Assembly (NCBI GenBank): GCA_973895155.1
Contig: OZ316899.1
Span: forward strand, 13,702,001-13,766,000
DNA from: Marsupella aquatica
Taxonomy: Eukaryota; Marchantiophyta
DNA length: 64,000 bases
Direction of reading: 5' to 3'
Shown piece after piece: positions 33,425-44,347 of the stretch (position 1 is the first letter of the stretch; every line of letters begins with the position of its first letter). The notes below the pieces were generated by a model, which worked only from the letters and a program-made list of their open reading frames with translations, searched no databases and was not told the origin of the DNA. A program made the position numbers and the translations under genes.

Positions 33425-34673
33425 CTCATGGGAAGGTGTGCGGCCAAATAATGGTACAGTGAACATGTTGAATGTAAATGTAAAGGTCAGGGGTGCTCAC
33501 ATATGCTTCCACCTTCTTGTCTTGTCGCCGCTCTCCCTCCAAATGATGGAACCCGCAATGCCAAGAAGAATACTGAATGGATCCCTAAACCACAGAGAAA
33601 AATTCACAATTAACTCTGAGAACTTAAAAATGCCAAATACATATGGTCACAACATGTCTATGTGCAAAGGTCGGGGGTGCTCACCTTCAATTCCACCTTC
33701 TCGCCTTATGAGTGCTCCCCAACGATCGACGTTGCCCCCGATGCACAAAAGAAAATCGAATCACTGGGATCACAACTGCGGGTCTGCAAAACCTGCCGAT
33801 GGAAATGAGCCAACTGATATTCACATTCTACTTCTCAATTTGCGCTCCCCTCCAATCAATGGAGCCCCCAATGCCCCGCCACTAGTAGAAACCGAGGAGT
33901 ATTTAGACCCCATTAAATGACTATTCACTATTCAGTACCGTATAGGACTTGGAAACGACTGGGAAGGACTCTAGTCCTTTATAGGACTGCGAGTCGTATG
34001 TTTTGTTACTATAATCAACTGAGTCCTTTATAGAACTAGTTTATAAGTCGTTTAATAGACTGGACTTTCAGTCTATTGTAGTCTTTGTGTGGGTAGCTTT
34101 GGTGAGTCATTTTCAGTATTTTATGGGCTGCGATGGTGAGTCATTGGGAATGACTAAAAAGGTTATGGAGGGTAGTCTTTAAATATACTTTGTGGGTTTA
34201 TAAAACGACTAAAGTAGACACTTTGTGGGGTATGTATAAGTCTTTCATGTCAACTGGAAATGAGTGATGAAGACCCCACTATACTACTTGGAATGAACTC
34301 ACTCTTGTGCACAAATAACACATTCCATTCATGTTTTATTGTGTACTTGGAATGAACTCACTCTATAAGCTCACCATTCACCATGTTAACATTAGAACAC
34401 ATAGAGTTTCAGAAAGCCATCTTCTATACCATGTACACTAATATGAATTCACAGATTCAAACATCATAGACTACAAAGAAGGTCACAAAGCATTCGTCTA
34501 TACCATACACACTAATACTGAAATGATACAAAACAGATTCAAGTATCATAGACAATCACCATAGAGCCATAATTTGACATCAATCACTTGTTTCATACAT
34601 ACAGAATTCAAAAATATACATGTCACACACAACGGCTCCTTCATCCTCTTTACCAAATGGAAAAATTGGTACA
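33425..34673. other. Exon-like blocks, then repeat-rich non-coding sequence
   Basis: 33490-33880 continues the exon-like blocks described to the left. 33905-34270 is unusually rich in AGTC/GACT words. 34279-34368 repeats ACTTGGAATGAACTCACTCT twice. 34418-34560 holds an imperfect tandem duplication of about 75 bp. No gene is supported. Confidence 0.45.
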
Positions 34674-34859
34674 TGTTAGAATATATTTAACCCTTAGTCC
34701 ATATGATACAAAGAGGTATGCAATACCTAGATATAAAGAGACACAAGACTAGGAGAGGGTAGTTACAACTACCCCAATGTACAACATATAATAAGTCACA
34801 TTGACTTAAGAGAAATTCAATCATCTTTTGTTGGTGTATATATATTTCATAATTTAACA
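34674..34859 (+). repeat. Copia-3 5' LTR
   Basis: 186 bp, TGTTAGAATA to AATTTAACA, with TGTTA/TAACA inverted ends. It is identical to the 3' LTR. Confidence 0.97.
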
Positions 34860-34871
34860 CGTTATCAGCAC
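34860..34871 (+). other. Copia-3 primer-binding site, complementary to a tRNA-Ile anticodon arm
   Basis: CGTTATCAGCAC abuts the LTR. Its complement GTGCTGATAACG equals the anticodon arm of eukaryotic tRNA-Ile(AAU), GTGCTAATAACG, once the wobble A34 is read as inosine, which pairs with C. It does not fit the usual TGGTATCAGAGC complement of the initiator tRNA 3' end. Half-tRNA priming is known for Drosophila copia and yeast Ty5 with initiator tRNA; use of tRNA-Ile here is inferred. Confidence 0.6.
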
Positions 34872-35020
34872 ATGATTTTGCTCCTCCAACAACTCTCGAG
34901 CTACTCATAGGCCTCTTGTGAATTTTTTTTCCTATTTCTTGTGAACGAAGCATCGAACGAAATTCCCCAAGACACATTTTCTTTTCTTTCGCCAAGTACA
35001 CCACAAAATTTTCATCGACT

Positions 35021-38000
35021 ATGACAACATTGGAGAAGCTCCAATTCCCATTGCTCGCAACAGATGGCGACAATTATTTATCTTGGGCACAAAATACAGA
35101 AATTGTTCTCAACATGAAAGGCCTCGGCGACATTATCTTAGCAGATATCAATGGCACATTACAACAAAAGGCTCAGGCACTATATATCATTCGCCATCAC
35201 CTCGCTGCTGAACTTCAACTTGAATACCTTACAGAGTTTAATCCCCGAGCCCTATGGGACGCTCTCAAATTGAGGTTTGACCATCTGCGTCTAATTTCCC
35301 TACCAGCTGCACGAAATGAATGGATTCATTTACGAGTTCTAGACTACCCTACAATTGCCAAATTCAATAGCGCCTTATTTCGGATAACTGCTCAGCTAGC
35401 AGCCTGCGGCGAACCAATTGATGAAGCAGCAAAGATCGAAAAGACTCTATCTACATTCTCAGCAGCAAACATGCAGTTATCGCAGATTTATAGACAACGC
35501 CATTTCACCCAATTCTCAGATTTGATTGCAGTCATGCTCCTGGCTGAAAAGAATGACCTCCTCCTTTTGAAGAACTCTCGCGAGCGACCACCAGGCACGC
35601 TTCCTAAACCGGAAATACAATTGACGAATACCAATAGAGGTAATTCCTCTTACAACCGACCTCGTGGCCAATTTAAAGGCAATCCAAGTCGTTTTAATAA
35701 ATTCCACAAGAGACAACAATTTCGCACAGACAAAGGCAAAAACTTCAAGCCCCCCATGAATTCTTGGTATCGTAACCCCAATCAAATGCCAAATAAACCT
35801 GCACAGAGTTATCCCACAAATAATCAGCCCAAGTGTTTCCGTTGCGGTGGGACAGGGCATATCCAAAAGAATTGCAGAGTTCAAGCTCACCTAGTCAAAC
35901 TATACCAGGCCTCCCTCACAACATCCAACACCTTAACAGCCGCACATCACTTGGAGATCGATGACGATCTCTCCAAATACACGCTTACACCTCCCCCATC
36001 AGAGGTTCATATAATATCACATGAAGTAAATGACACATTTCTCGCCGGTGCTGATATTTGCATTCTTGACAGCGGCACTTCTCACTCAATCCTAAAAGAC
36101 AAATGTTATTTCCAGCACATATACCCATCAAATAGACCTGTGACTACTATCACAGGTATAAACCAATTAGAGGAAGGCCATGGACCTGCCCAACTTACCC
36201 TTCCTCAAGGCACAACAATTAAAATTGCATCTGCCATATATGCCCCACTCGCGACACGGAACTTACTAAGTTTCCATGATGTCCGTCAAAACAATCTCCA
36301 TATACGCTCTGCACCCGACAACCACATAAACTCTCTACAGATTTTTCGAGAAACTGATAATGGCCCCATCACACTAGAGACATTACCACTCCATCCCCCC
36401 GGCGTTTATGCCACTAAGATCATGTCTTACAATTCCCAACGACAACAATTATCCCCAACAGAATTATGGCATGTCCGCCTCGGCCACCCAGGCCCAGGGA
36501 TGTACCATAAAATTATGAAGAACACCATTGGCATACCAAAAGGAGTACACCCATCCACGAAGTTAGACACTTGCATCCCCTGTGCACAAGGCAAATTTAT
36601 CACTCATCCAGCTTCCACTAAGAACACCTATCAAATCCCTGACTTCCTCTCACAGATCAATGTGGACGTCTGCGGACCTATTGATCCACCAAGTGGACCA
36701 TTTAGGTTTTTCCTAGTAATGATATGCTCCTCCACCAAATGGTCCTCTGTTTCTTTAATTTCCACAAGAAACCTTGTCTTTGCCAGACTGCTAACACAGC
36801 TTATACGTCTTCGCACTCAATTCCCTGACTCTCCTACCAAAATAATTCGAATTGATAACGCTGGCGAATTTACATCACCAACATTCGATGACTTCTGTCA
36901 AGTCCTGGGCATCACAATTCAATACTCAGTACCATATGTACATTTCCAGAATGGTACTGCAGAGGCATTAATAAAACGTTTACAGATGATCTCAAGACCT
37001 ATGCTATTACAGACACAACTCCCACTGACAGCCTGGGGACATGCTATACTCCATGGCGCTGCACTACTGCGATATAGACCATCGGCTTTTAATATTTACA
37101 CACCACACCAACTAGCATATGGCTCTATACCAGATATTACACACCTGAAAGTGTTTGGCTGCCTTGTTCTAGTACCCATTCTTGGCCCCAAGCACACCAA
37201 GATGGGACCACAGCGTCGACGTGGCATCTATGTTGGCTACGACTCTCCCTCGATAATAAGGTATCTCGAACCCACCACTGCTGATGTGTTTCGAGCTCGA
37301 TACCAGGACTGTAAATTCTGTGAAGACATCTTCCCAACACTTCTAACTCCAGCACAACTCTCCAAACAGCCTGTCTCAACACACACATTAGAATGGACAA
37401 CAAAGGATCCATTCTGGAATGATCCTCGTACTCAATTGACAAACGATGAAGTGAAACGCATTCTGAATCTCCATCAAATTATGGAGAAAATACCTGACGC
37501 ATTTAATGATGCTACAAATGTAACGAAATCACATATAGATGCAGCCAATACTCCTGCGAGAATTCATATACCAGATACACGAGCCACAGACCTCGCTCCC
37601 AAGGCTAAGCGAGGCAGACCTTCAGGTTCCAAAGACTCTAGACCACGACAGAAGACACCTGTATCAACACATTTATCCTTACAATTACCACCAATTATAC
37701 AGGATGACAATGAAGAAATATCCATCCACTATATGCATACTGGACATTTATGGCATCGAAATTTAACTGAACCAGATGAGCATTTTGCTTTTCTTATATC
37801 CCAGGATATAACTAAAGATTTACCAGAACCTCGGACAATTAAAGAAGCACAACAACGACCAGACTGGCCCAAATGGAACTCTGCTATTAACTCCGAGCTT
37901 GATTCTCTGATATCTCGCCAAGTTTTTGGAGAACTCCGAATCGTCCCTGCTGCACAACACCTAACTGGGTATAGGATTATATTGATACGCAAACATAATG

Positions 38001-39694
38001 CCGCAGGTGAAGTAATCCGCTACAAAGCCAGACTTGTGGCTAGAGGCTACACGCAAATATATGGCAAAGATTACGACCTTACTCATTCACCGGTCATGGA
38101 CTCCATTACCTATCGATATCTGATTGCTTTTGCCCTCACACATCAAATTCGTATGCATCTTATGGACGTGGTAACTGCTTACCTTTACGGTATACTTGAT
38201 ACTGACATACAAATGCAAGCTCCACCTGAATTAATTCAGAGGGTAATTTTCCACATTAAGGGGGAGCATACAACCTCCCCAACCCCGGACCTAAAGTCGG
38301 GTATTGATAAGATTGTCCCTACACAGGACTTTAAGGATCATCTCATTCACTCAGGCCAGATGATACCTGCTGAAATGCATGACTCATCAGCGGTCCAAAA
38401 TAAAAAGGCCCAGCAAATTGCTAATGGTGAACAGTCAGCGGATTCACCATTGAATTATACTGACTTACTCGCTGAGGTAAATCCTGTTCACCACAGAATC
38501 AATAAAGCCAAGAAACCAGAGAAAGCATTTGCTGTACAGGTTCTTAGGTCACTCTATGGTTTAAAGCAGAGTGGCCGCATCTGGTATAAACGTTTCCGTG
38601 CAGAGATGCTTGCACTTGGTTTCGTGAATGAGGACATTGCCCCTTGCCTTTTTATCAAAAGACATGGCACTGAATTTATAATCATAGCCATATATGTCGA
38701 CGATATTAACCTAATGGGTACTAAACTCATTATGGATCAAACCATTACCACACTTAAGAGCATATTCGAAATGAAGGATATTGGCCAACCCCTATTTTGT
38801 ATTGGCATTCAATTTGAACATTTATCCAACGGTATTCTTATTCATCAATCTACATATACCAGAAAACTATTAAAACAATTCAACATGGACAAAAGCTATC
38901 CAGTCACGACACCTATGGAAATTTGATCTTCAGACACATCCAGAGATATGTATAAGCGCAGGACCAAACACGAACCAATCTTGGGCCCAGAGAAACCTTA
39001 CCTCTCTGCTATAGGAGCCTTGATGTACCTGGCGAATCAAACCCGCCCAGACATCTCTTTTGCTGTCCACTTGCTTGCTCGCCACAGCTCCCAACCGACT
39101 ATTAGACATTGGAATGGCATTAAGAGGATACTGCGCTACCTTCAAGGTACAATCGATACTGGCCTCTATTACCCTAAAGATGTGCCTAACGAATTAATTG
39201 GTTACGCAGATGCAGGTTACCTTACGGACCCTGATGATGCGAAATCCCAGACGGGATATGTATTTCTACAAGGACATACAGCCATATCCTGGAAAAGTAC
39301 CAAGCAAACTTTGACGACCACATCCTCCAACCATGCGGAAATCATAGCACTATACGAAGCCAGCCGAGAATGCCTGTGGCTTCGACAACTTATCAATCAC
39401 ATCCAGTCGTCTACAGGCCATGCAATTCTTACCAAGCCTACTATCATCTACGAGGATAACAAGCCTTGTGTTGACCAGATAGTTAAGGGCTTCATCAAGG
39501 GCGACCGAATCAAACATATTGCCCCCAAATTTTTCCACACGCATGAACAGCACGGGGACCAAATCAATGTTCAATGGATACCTTCTAAAGATAATCGCGC
39601 TGACCTTTTTACGAAGCCCTTACCTCGCATTCTCCACGAAGCGCATTCGACTGGAATAGGACTCCGTAGATTATCGGAGTTCACTGCAATCTGA
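35021..39694 (+). CDS. Copia-3 gag-pol polyprotein, one in-frame stop
   Basis: ATG 35021 (MTTLEKLQFPLLATDGDNYL) to TGA 39692-39694, 1,557 codons plus stop, with one internal TGA at 38924-38926. UBN2-type gag occupies about residues 1-230. The zinc knuckle CFRCGGTGHIQKNC is near 272, and protease CILDSGTSHSIL near 350. Integrase has HHCC from about 483, Asp in NVDVCGPID near 548, Asp in IRIDNAGEF near 611 and Glu in GTAEALIKR near 647. RT has ARLVARGYTQI, then AIYVDDIN near 1224; RNase H runs GYADAGYLTDPDDAKSQTGY to ADLFTKPLP. The internal stop follows PMEI, where Copia-1 has Arg (CGC), so a C-to-T change is likely. All catalytic residues I could check are present. A 95-residue insertion lies in RT (38246-38530). 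Confidence 0.95.
38258..38266 (+). other. Internal polypurine tract of Copia-3
   Basis: AAGGGGGAG is a 9-of-9 match to the 3' tract at 40040-40048. It encodes Lys-Gly-Glu at the start of the RT insertion. Confidence 0.55.
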
Positions 39695-39901
39695 CTTCCC
39701 CACCTCTTCCATAAACTTCTTATTCCATTGCGACTCGACAACACTATGTTTCCCCACGATACTTCCTCTGTTCTATGCATATTCTACTGAACGTATGTTC
39801 TCCATACTCGAACACTTCGACACATCCTATCAAACACTCGTTTAAATTTAGCCATACATGATTACACTCCTTTCTTACTAGTTTTAACTCATTACATGTA
39901 A

Positions 39902-39959
39902 GGTAGTGACACTCTTTTTACCCCAGAAGAAAGCAGGGGGTTTTTAATGAGGTCATACC
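39902..39959 (+). promoter_or_regulatory. Conserved hairpin upstream of the Copia-3 3' LTR
   Basis: GGTA/TACC, bulged G, TGAC/GTCA, bulged A, CTC/GAG, then CCCC/GGGG around AGAAGAAAGCA. It ends 80 bp before the 3' polypurine tract. Confidence 0.7.
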
Positions 39960-40039
39960 CCAATGAGTTTTTCCATTATATTCAGAACTAGGCTTAAATT
40001 TATTTCCAAAATGGCTACTTTAAGAAACATAAAGTAACC

Positions 40040-40048
40040 AAGGGGGAG
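40040..40048 (+). other. 3' polypurine tract of Copia-3
   Basis: AAGGGGGAG directly before the 3' LTR. Confidence 0.92.
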
Positions 40049-40234
40049 TGTTAGAATATATTTAACCCTTAGTCCATATGATACAAAGAGGTATGCAATA
40101 CCTAGATATAAAGAGACACAAGACTAGGAGAGGGTAGTTACAACTACCCCAATGTACAACATATAATAAGTCACATTGACTTAAGAGAAATTCAATCATC
40201 TTTTGTTGGTGTATATATATTTCATAATTTAACA
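40049..40234 (+). repeat. Copia-3 3' LTR
   Basis: 186 bp, identical to the 5' LTR, followed by the target duplication GTACA. Confidence 0.97.
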
Positions 40235-40318
40235 GTACAGATATTTCTTGGATCTTTCCAAGGCAATGTCAAAATGTAATACAATTCACATGATTCTATC
40301 TACACTTGCATTCAGTCA

Positions 40319-40780
40319 CTATAGACTAACACACTCTGATGGCCAGAGCACAAGAGATCCTACTGCATCTGCAATTATTTCCTGAGGTGGATCATCATCT
40401 CTATTCGGAAATGGAAAATTACAATCAGATACAATCACTGTAGTCAACAACACTACTACATGGTCATCCGGGACCACTTTGCCATGGAATTTAGCATGAT
40501 CCGGTCGCAAAATGCTTGTACCCACACATAGCTGCGAGTCATCCTCCCATGATAGAAGATTATGGACTGGCTCTGCTGTGGCTATCACCTCCACCTTACC
40601 CTGGTTGTTTTTCTTGGCTTTCCTGGGTGGCTTATACATGACATTATTCATACCTTGGTTGCAAGTCATGACTTTGAGTGGTGGACCTAGCCACCCAGCG
40701 CCCTCACCAATCCCAGTACTTGCGCCTAAGTGCCCTTGGTGCCCGAACGCCTCCACGGAATACCTCGAGCAAGCATCCAA
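40319..40780 (-). pseudogene. Fragment resembling a plant CACTA-transposon accessory domain
   Basis: A minus-strand open frame of 153 codons. Its C-terminal part has a basic patch (KPPRKAKKNNQG), then HGKVVPDDHVVVLL, NFPFPNRDDDPPQEIIADAV and GSLVLWPSE. The pattern HG...V.V...LP.P...A.GS.V.WP recalls a domain often seen in proteins linked to plant CACTA transposons (DUF8039 type); I offer this as a resemblance only. No start or splice sites could be fixed. Copia-3 lies just to its left and may have split the locus. Confidence 0.35.
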
Positions 40781-40789
40781 GTGCCTCTA

Positions 40790-41678
40790 GCACCACCTGC
40801 AGCCACTCCCATACAAAGCCGCACTTGCTCACCTACACGACCGCTACTCACACTAGTACAGAATTCACCCTTAATCCAATTCTCCTCAAATCGGACCCCT
40901 TAGGCGGATTGTTGCAGTTTTTATCGATGTACCGATTGAAGTTGCATCGTATCATCCAATCCCCAAACAATCGGGTTAGCATTATCGGACCGAGATTGGA
41001 CTTGTCCAATTAAACTAGTATCAGAAAGACGCATTCAATTCAAAAGAAATGGCAAACAATTGTCCAATTATGTGAGAATGGCATGACCATTTCCAAGTAC
41101 TTCGCAATCGGAAACTATTGTGCTATTGTACTACAATGGGACAGGGGTCCCAATTAGAATCAAATCAAAAATTGAAGTGCGATTACCCCAATCGGCGACC
41201 CTAGCGCTGCGCCGGCCTGATCCTACTCCTCTACGGGTTGCATATCACTAGCTAACTGGTGTATTCTTTTGTGTGAGGCTTCAAGTCTTAGCAAGATTGT
41301 GGGCTACTAGAGAAGTCAGGTCACCCATCCCAAACACTATTCCTCTCAATAGGTGCTTAACTTCCCAGTTCTTAGCTCTTGCGTTGTACATGCAACCTTA
41401 GGCACATTTGATGTTTCTTATAGAGTGTCTGGGGTTTTTATACACCTCTGAGTTCATTTAGATCCACAGTTTGGGCCAATTCTTGATGAATTCTTGCGTA
41501 TCATGACATTGGGTTGTGTGGTCAATTATGAAAGCTCTATGTTGACCATATGGGAACCAATTTACCTATCAATGTTAGATCGCCAAACAAACCAATGTCC
41601 TCCTCAAATTGCTACAATTCCTTTTGGGGCGTGGTTAAGTTCATTTAGGGATACAATATATATAGAATTTTGACCTAG
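40790..41678. other. No gene seen
   Basis: Mixed-composition sequence with short overlapping frames only. Confidence 0.4.
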
Positions 41679-41954
41679 ATGACAATGAAGACAACTGTTT
41701 TTGTTGACCGCAAGAATTTTTTTTCATCGAGTCAAAAGGCTTTGACTTACAATTTAACGAAAACTTTTGGTAACCATTATAGGGTAGTGCATTGTAAAGA
41801 TAGGAATGGCCATTGGCATAAGATTTCTCATCCTAGGAACATGGACTACAAAGGCTATGCTACACATGATTCAGGACCGGTCAATACTTTCCATGAGCAA
41901 ATGAGGGATGACGCTCTGGCCTTGCCAAAGGTTCCAATTCTAAATGAATCGTAG
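41679..41954 (+). CDS. Small open frame of uncertain status
   Basis: 91 codons; the composition looks protein-like (TKTFGNHYRVVHCKDRNGHW, then HDSGPVNTFHEQMRDD). Its 3' end runs into CCAATT-rich sequence. It has no known domain and no recognised neighbour, and it may be a chance frame. Confidence 0.2.
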   Translation: MTMKTTVFVDRKNFFSSSQKALTYNLTKTFGNHYRVVHCKDRNGHWHKISHPRNMDYKGYATHDSGPVNTFHEQMRDDALALPKVPILNES

Positions 41955-42260
41955 ACACACTTCCAATTCCCAAAGAGTTGGACCACAAAGTCCATTGCAC
42001 CAACAATTGGACCAAGATCTCATTGTATTTGTGTTGCAAATATGAATCCCATTGCCTACCACTTGGAAACAATTGTCCAATCCTGAAAACCTTGGAATAT
42101 CCAATTCCATGCGCATTGAAAACTTCCAATTTGTCTTGAATGGCAACTTCCAATTCTAATTTGATCGGAAAACATGCTTACATTTTTCTTTGGAAAGGGG
42201 TTCCAATTCATCTAGCATTGGAGAAGAATCGGACCAAGCGGTCCAATTGTTTATGGCTTG
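41930..42260. repeat. CCAATT/AATTGG-rich tract
   Basis: CCAATT, AATTGG and close variants such as TTGGACC recur many times on both strands without a fixed period. 42261-43341 holds no gene I can support. Confidence 0.5.
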
Positions 42261-43341
42261 GACAAACAATCCAACTTTTCCTACATCGTAGTGACGGCCC
42301 GTTTGTGATTGGGTTGGAATGGTGATAGTCCGATTCTAGTTTAATGGCAAGGTCCGATACGCGTTGGCTTGGACGGTTGGATCCAATTAGAATAGAATCG
42401 GAAACCTTGGCATCATCGGAAGGTGAGACTCGGACTAGGCCCCAAATTGTACTAGTGTCAACAGTCCTCACTGTCTGCACAAGCAACCAAGCACCTCGGT
42501 AAGTAACCCCGCCGGATCTAGAACTTGCCAAGTCTAGCATCCTAACTCAAGCTCAACAGACGTTGGTAAATAGGTCAGCGATAGGTCCTCCCAATGCCAT
42601 AAGCCGGAACCAGAACCCACGCCCACTGTCCGTCCAGGGCAGCTCCTTCCTTGGGCGCGGCCCGGGTTCCCCCTCATACCTATCCATCACCAACTGACCT
42701 CCCTGACCCCAGGACATGCTCATGGCCCAAGTAGCGTAGCTTGTCCTAAAGCTTGTCCCAAGCTTGTCTCAACACGTCGGGACCAGAATGGCCCCAACTC
42801 TAACAACTGCTCCCGGTTTGTTCCACTGATGGTCTAGGGATCGAGCGCCCTTGGGACTCAGCCTCCATACCTACTTGGCCTTTCCTCCCCAATGCAAGCT
42901 CCCTTGGGAGGCTGAACGCGGCTTGGCTGCTGTTCGGTAGGATTTGGCAAATGGGCAAGCTAACACCCGCAAACCACGAGAACCCATGGCACCCCTAGAC
43001 CCAGCTGAGCTCAGGAGGGCGTAGCCCTTCTCAAGAGATTTCCAATGCACCTAAGAAGTCCTCCAAGGGACTTCCCGTTGGGAAGATATCGCCATTTCCG
43101 TTTGGCAATTTCCCTTAGTGTCGCGACCGCCGCGGCTCACGACTTCGGCTCGCCCTTAGCCCCCAGGGAGACACCACTCCCCTCATATATGCTTCTAGAG
43201 ACCTGCCACCCCCGGAGCAGCTTTGGTCCCTAAACATTTGGCCCCCAACCCGGATCCCATCGCGCATAATGGGCGCGCCACCAACTAGCAACGCCCATAA
43301 CTTTCTTGATAGGCATCCGCAAGCGGAGTGCCTTAGCCCGT

Positions 43342-44208
43342 TGTCGCGAGGACTTAAAGTTAGGGGCTCCTTGGGCAAACTATGCATTTTTGGCTGCGAT
43401 CGGGACAAGTGACAAGCACTTTTTGGAGCAAACTCTCACTCCTTTATATTTTTTACTTTTCTCACAAAGGTTACAATAGGTGCCCTCGAGTAAGCTTGCC
43501 CGCAAGAGTCTGGTAGCTGGCCCTACGGCGGGCCGCTACCTCTAACTTGTCGGGTAGAACTCCTCGAGTGACTAACTACTCAAAACCTGACGGAAAAACT
43601 ATCCTCCTTAGCTCACAAAACCAAAAACTCGACTAGCTACTCCACTAGTCTAAAACAGCTTGCACGGAACTCGGGCCTGGACCAACGAGGCTCCAAACTC
43701 AAGAAATCCTTGCCTGGATCGACAAGACTCCAAACTCAAGAAATCCTTGCCTGGATCGACAAGACTCCAAACTCAAGAAATCCCCGCCTAGATCAACGAG
43801 ACTCTAGACTCGAGAAATTCCCCGTCTGGATCGAAAACTCACTCAGAACTCCAAAATCGCCGCACAACAGTCGAGTTCCGCAGAATGGAGTGAAACTCAC
43901 AGAACGCAACTCAACAGATCTCAATAGACAACCACCAACCTCAATGAGCGGAGGCTCAAGTCTTAAGTAGCATCGGAAACCCAACCATCCAGCCTGAGCC
44001 AGCTACCAGCAGCGAGGGTCATCCAAACTCCAAGCCTGGTGACTCACCCAAACACCAAACCTAGTGATGATGAGTCACCCAATTGCCAAACCTCAATCCA
44101 TCCAACCAAGCAGCCCCTCCGAGTCAACATGCACGCAACCCAACCGGGAGGCCTCGCCCTTCATCCCCTATAAAAGACATTCCTGAGCCGAAATCTTTCG
44201 GCACGACA
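43342..44208 (-). repeat. Gypsy-C 3' LTR
   Basis: 867 bp. On the plus strand it starts TGTCGCGAGGACTT and ends GGCACGACA. The end region matches the Gypsy-B LTR end (AAGTCC..CGCGACA). It contains a 37-bp tandem repeat at 43662-43846. Confidence 0.85.
43662..43846 (+). repeat. 37-bp tandem repeat, about four copies
   Basis: TCAAGAAATCCTTGCCTGGA units start at 43699, 43736, 43773 and, diverged, 43810, always 37 bp apart. They are contiguous with no spacers. Confidence 0.95.
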
Positions 44209-44347
44209 TCCTCCCCCAATAAACCTGAGCAGCCTCCGGTCTGCTCCAATCCATCAGATTTCCTCTAAGTCTGAGTCCGAACTCGAGCCATGCGCCTGGA
44301 CCACTTCCTCCTCAAGAAACTCAAACCCAAAGCCTTCAGACTCGGCC

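Larger units (their letters stand above)
34674..40234 (+). mobile_element. Copia-3: nearly intact copia element
   Basis: 5561 bp. The LTRs at 34674-34859 and 40049-40234 are identical over 186 bp by my reading. The target duplication is GTACA (34669-34673 and 40235-40239). PBS, one gag-pol frame with a single stop, internal and 3' polypurine tracts and the conserved hairpin are all present. It is the youngest insertion here and could be mobilised by a functional relative. Confidence 0.97.

Noticed and set aside
33318-33920. 200-codon plus-strand open frame.
   Set aside because: It starts inside MITE M1, crosses its end and runs through the exon-like blocks on the opposite strand, so it is a chance frame.
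43662-43846. 37-bp direct repeats suggested a CRISPR-like array.
   Set aside because: Units are contiguous with no spacers, and they lie in an LTR of a eukaryotic element.
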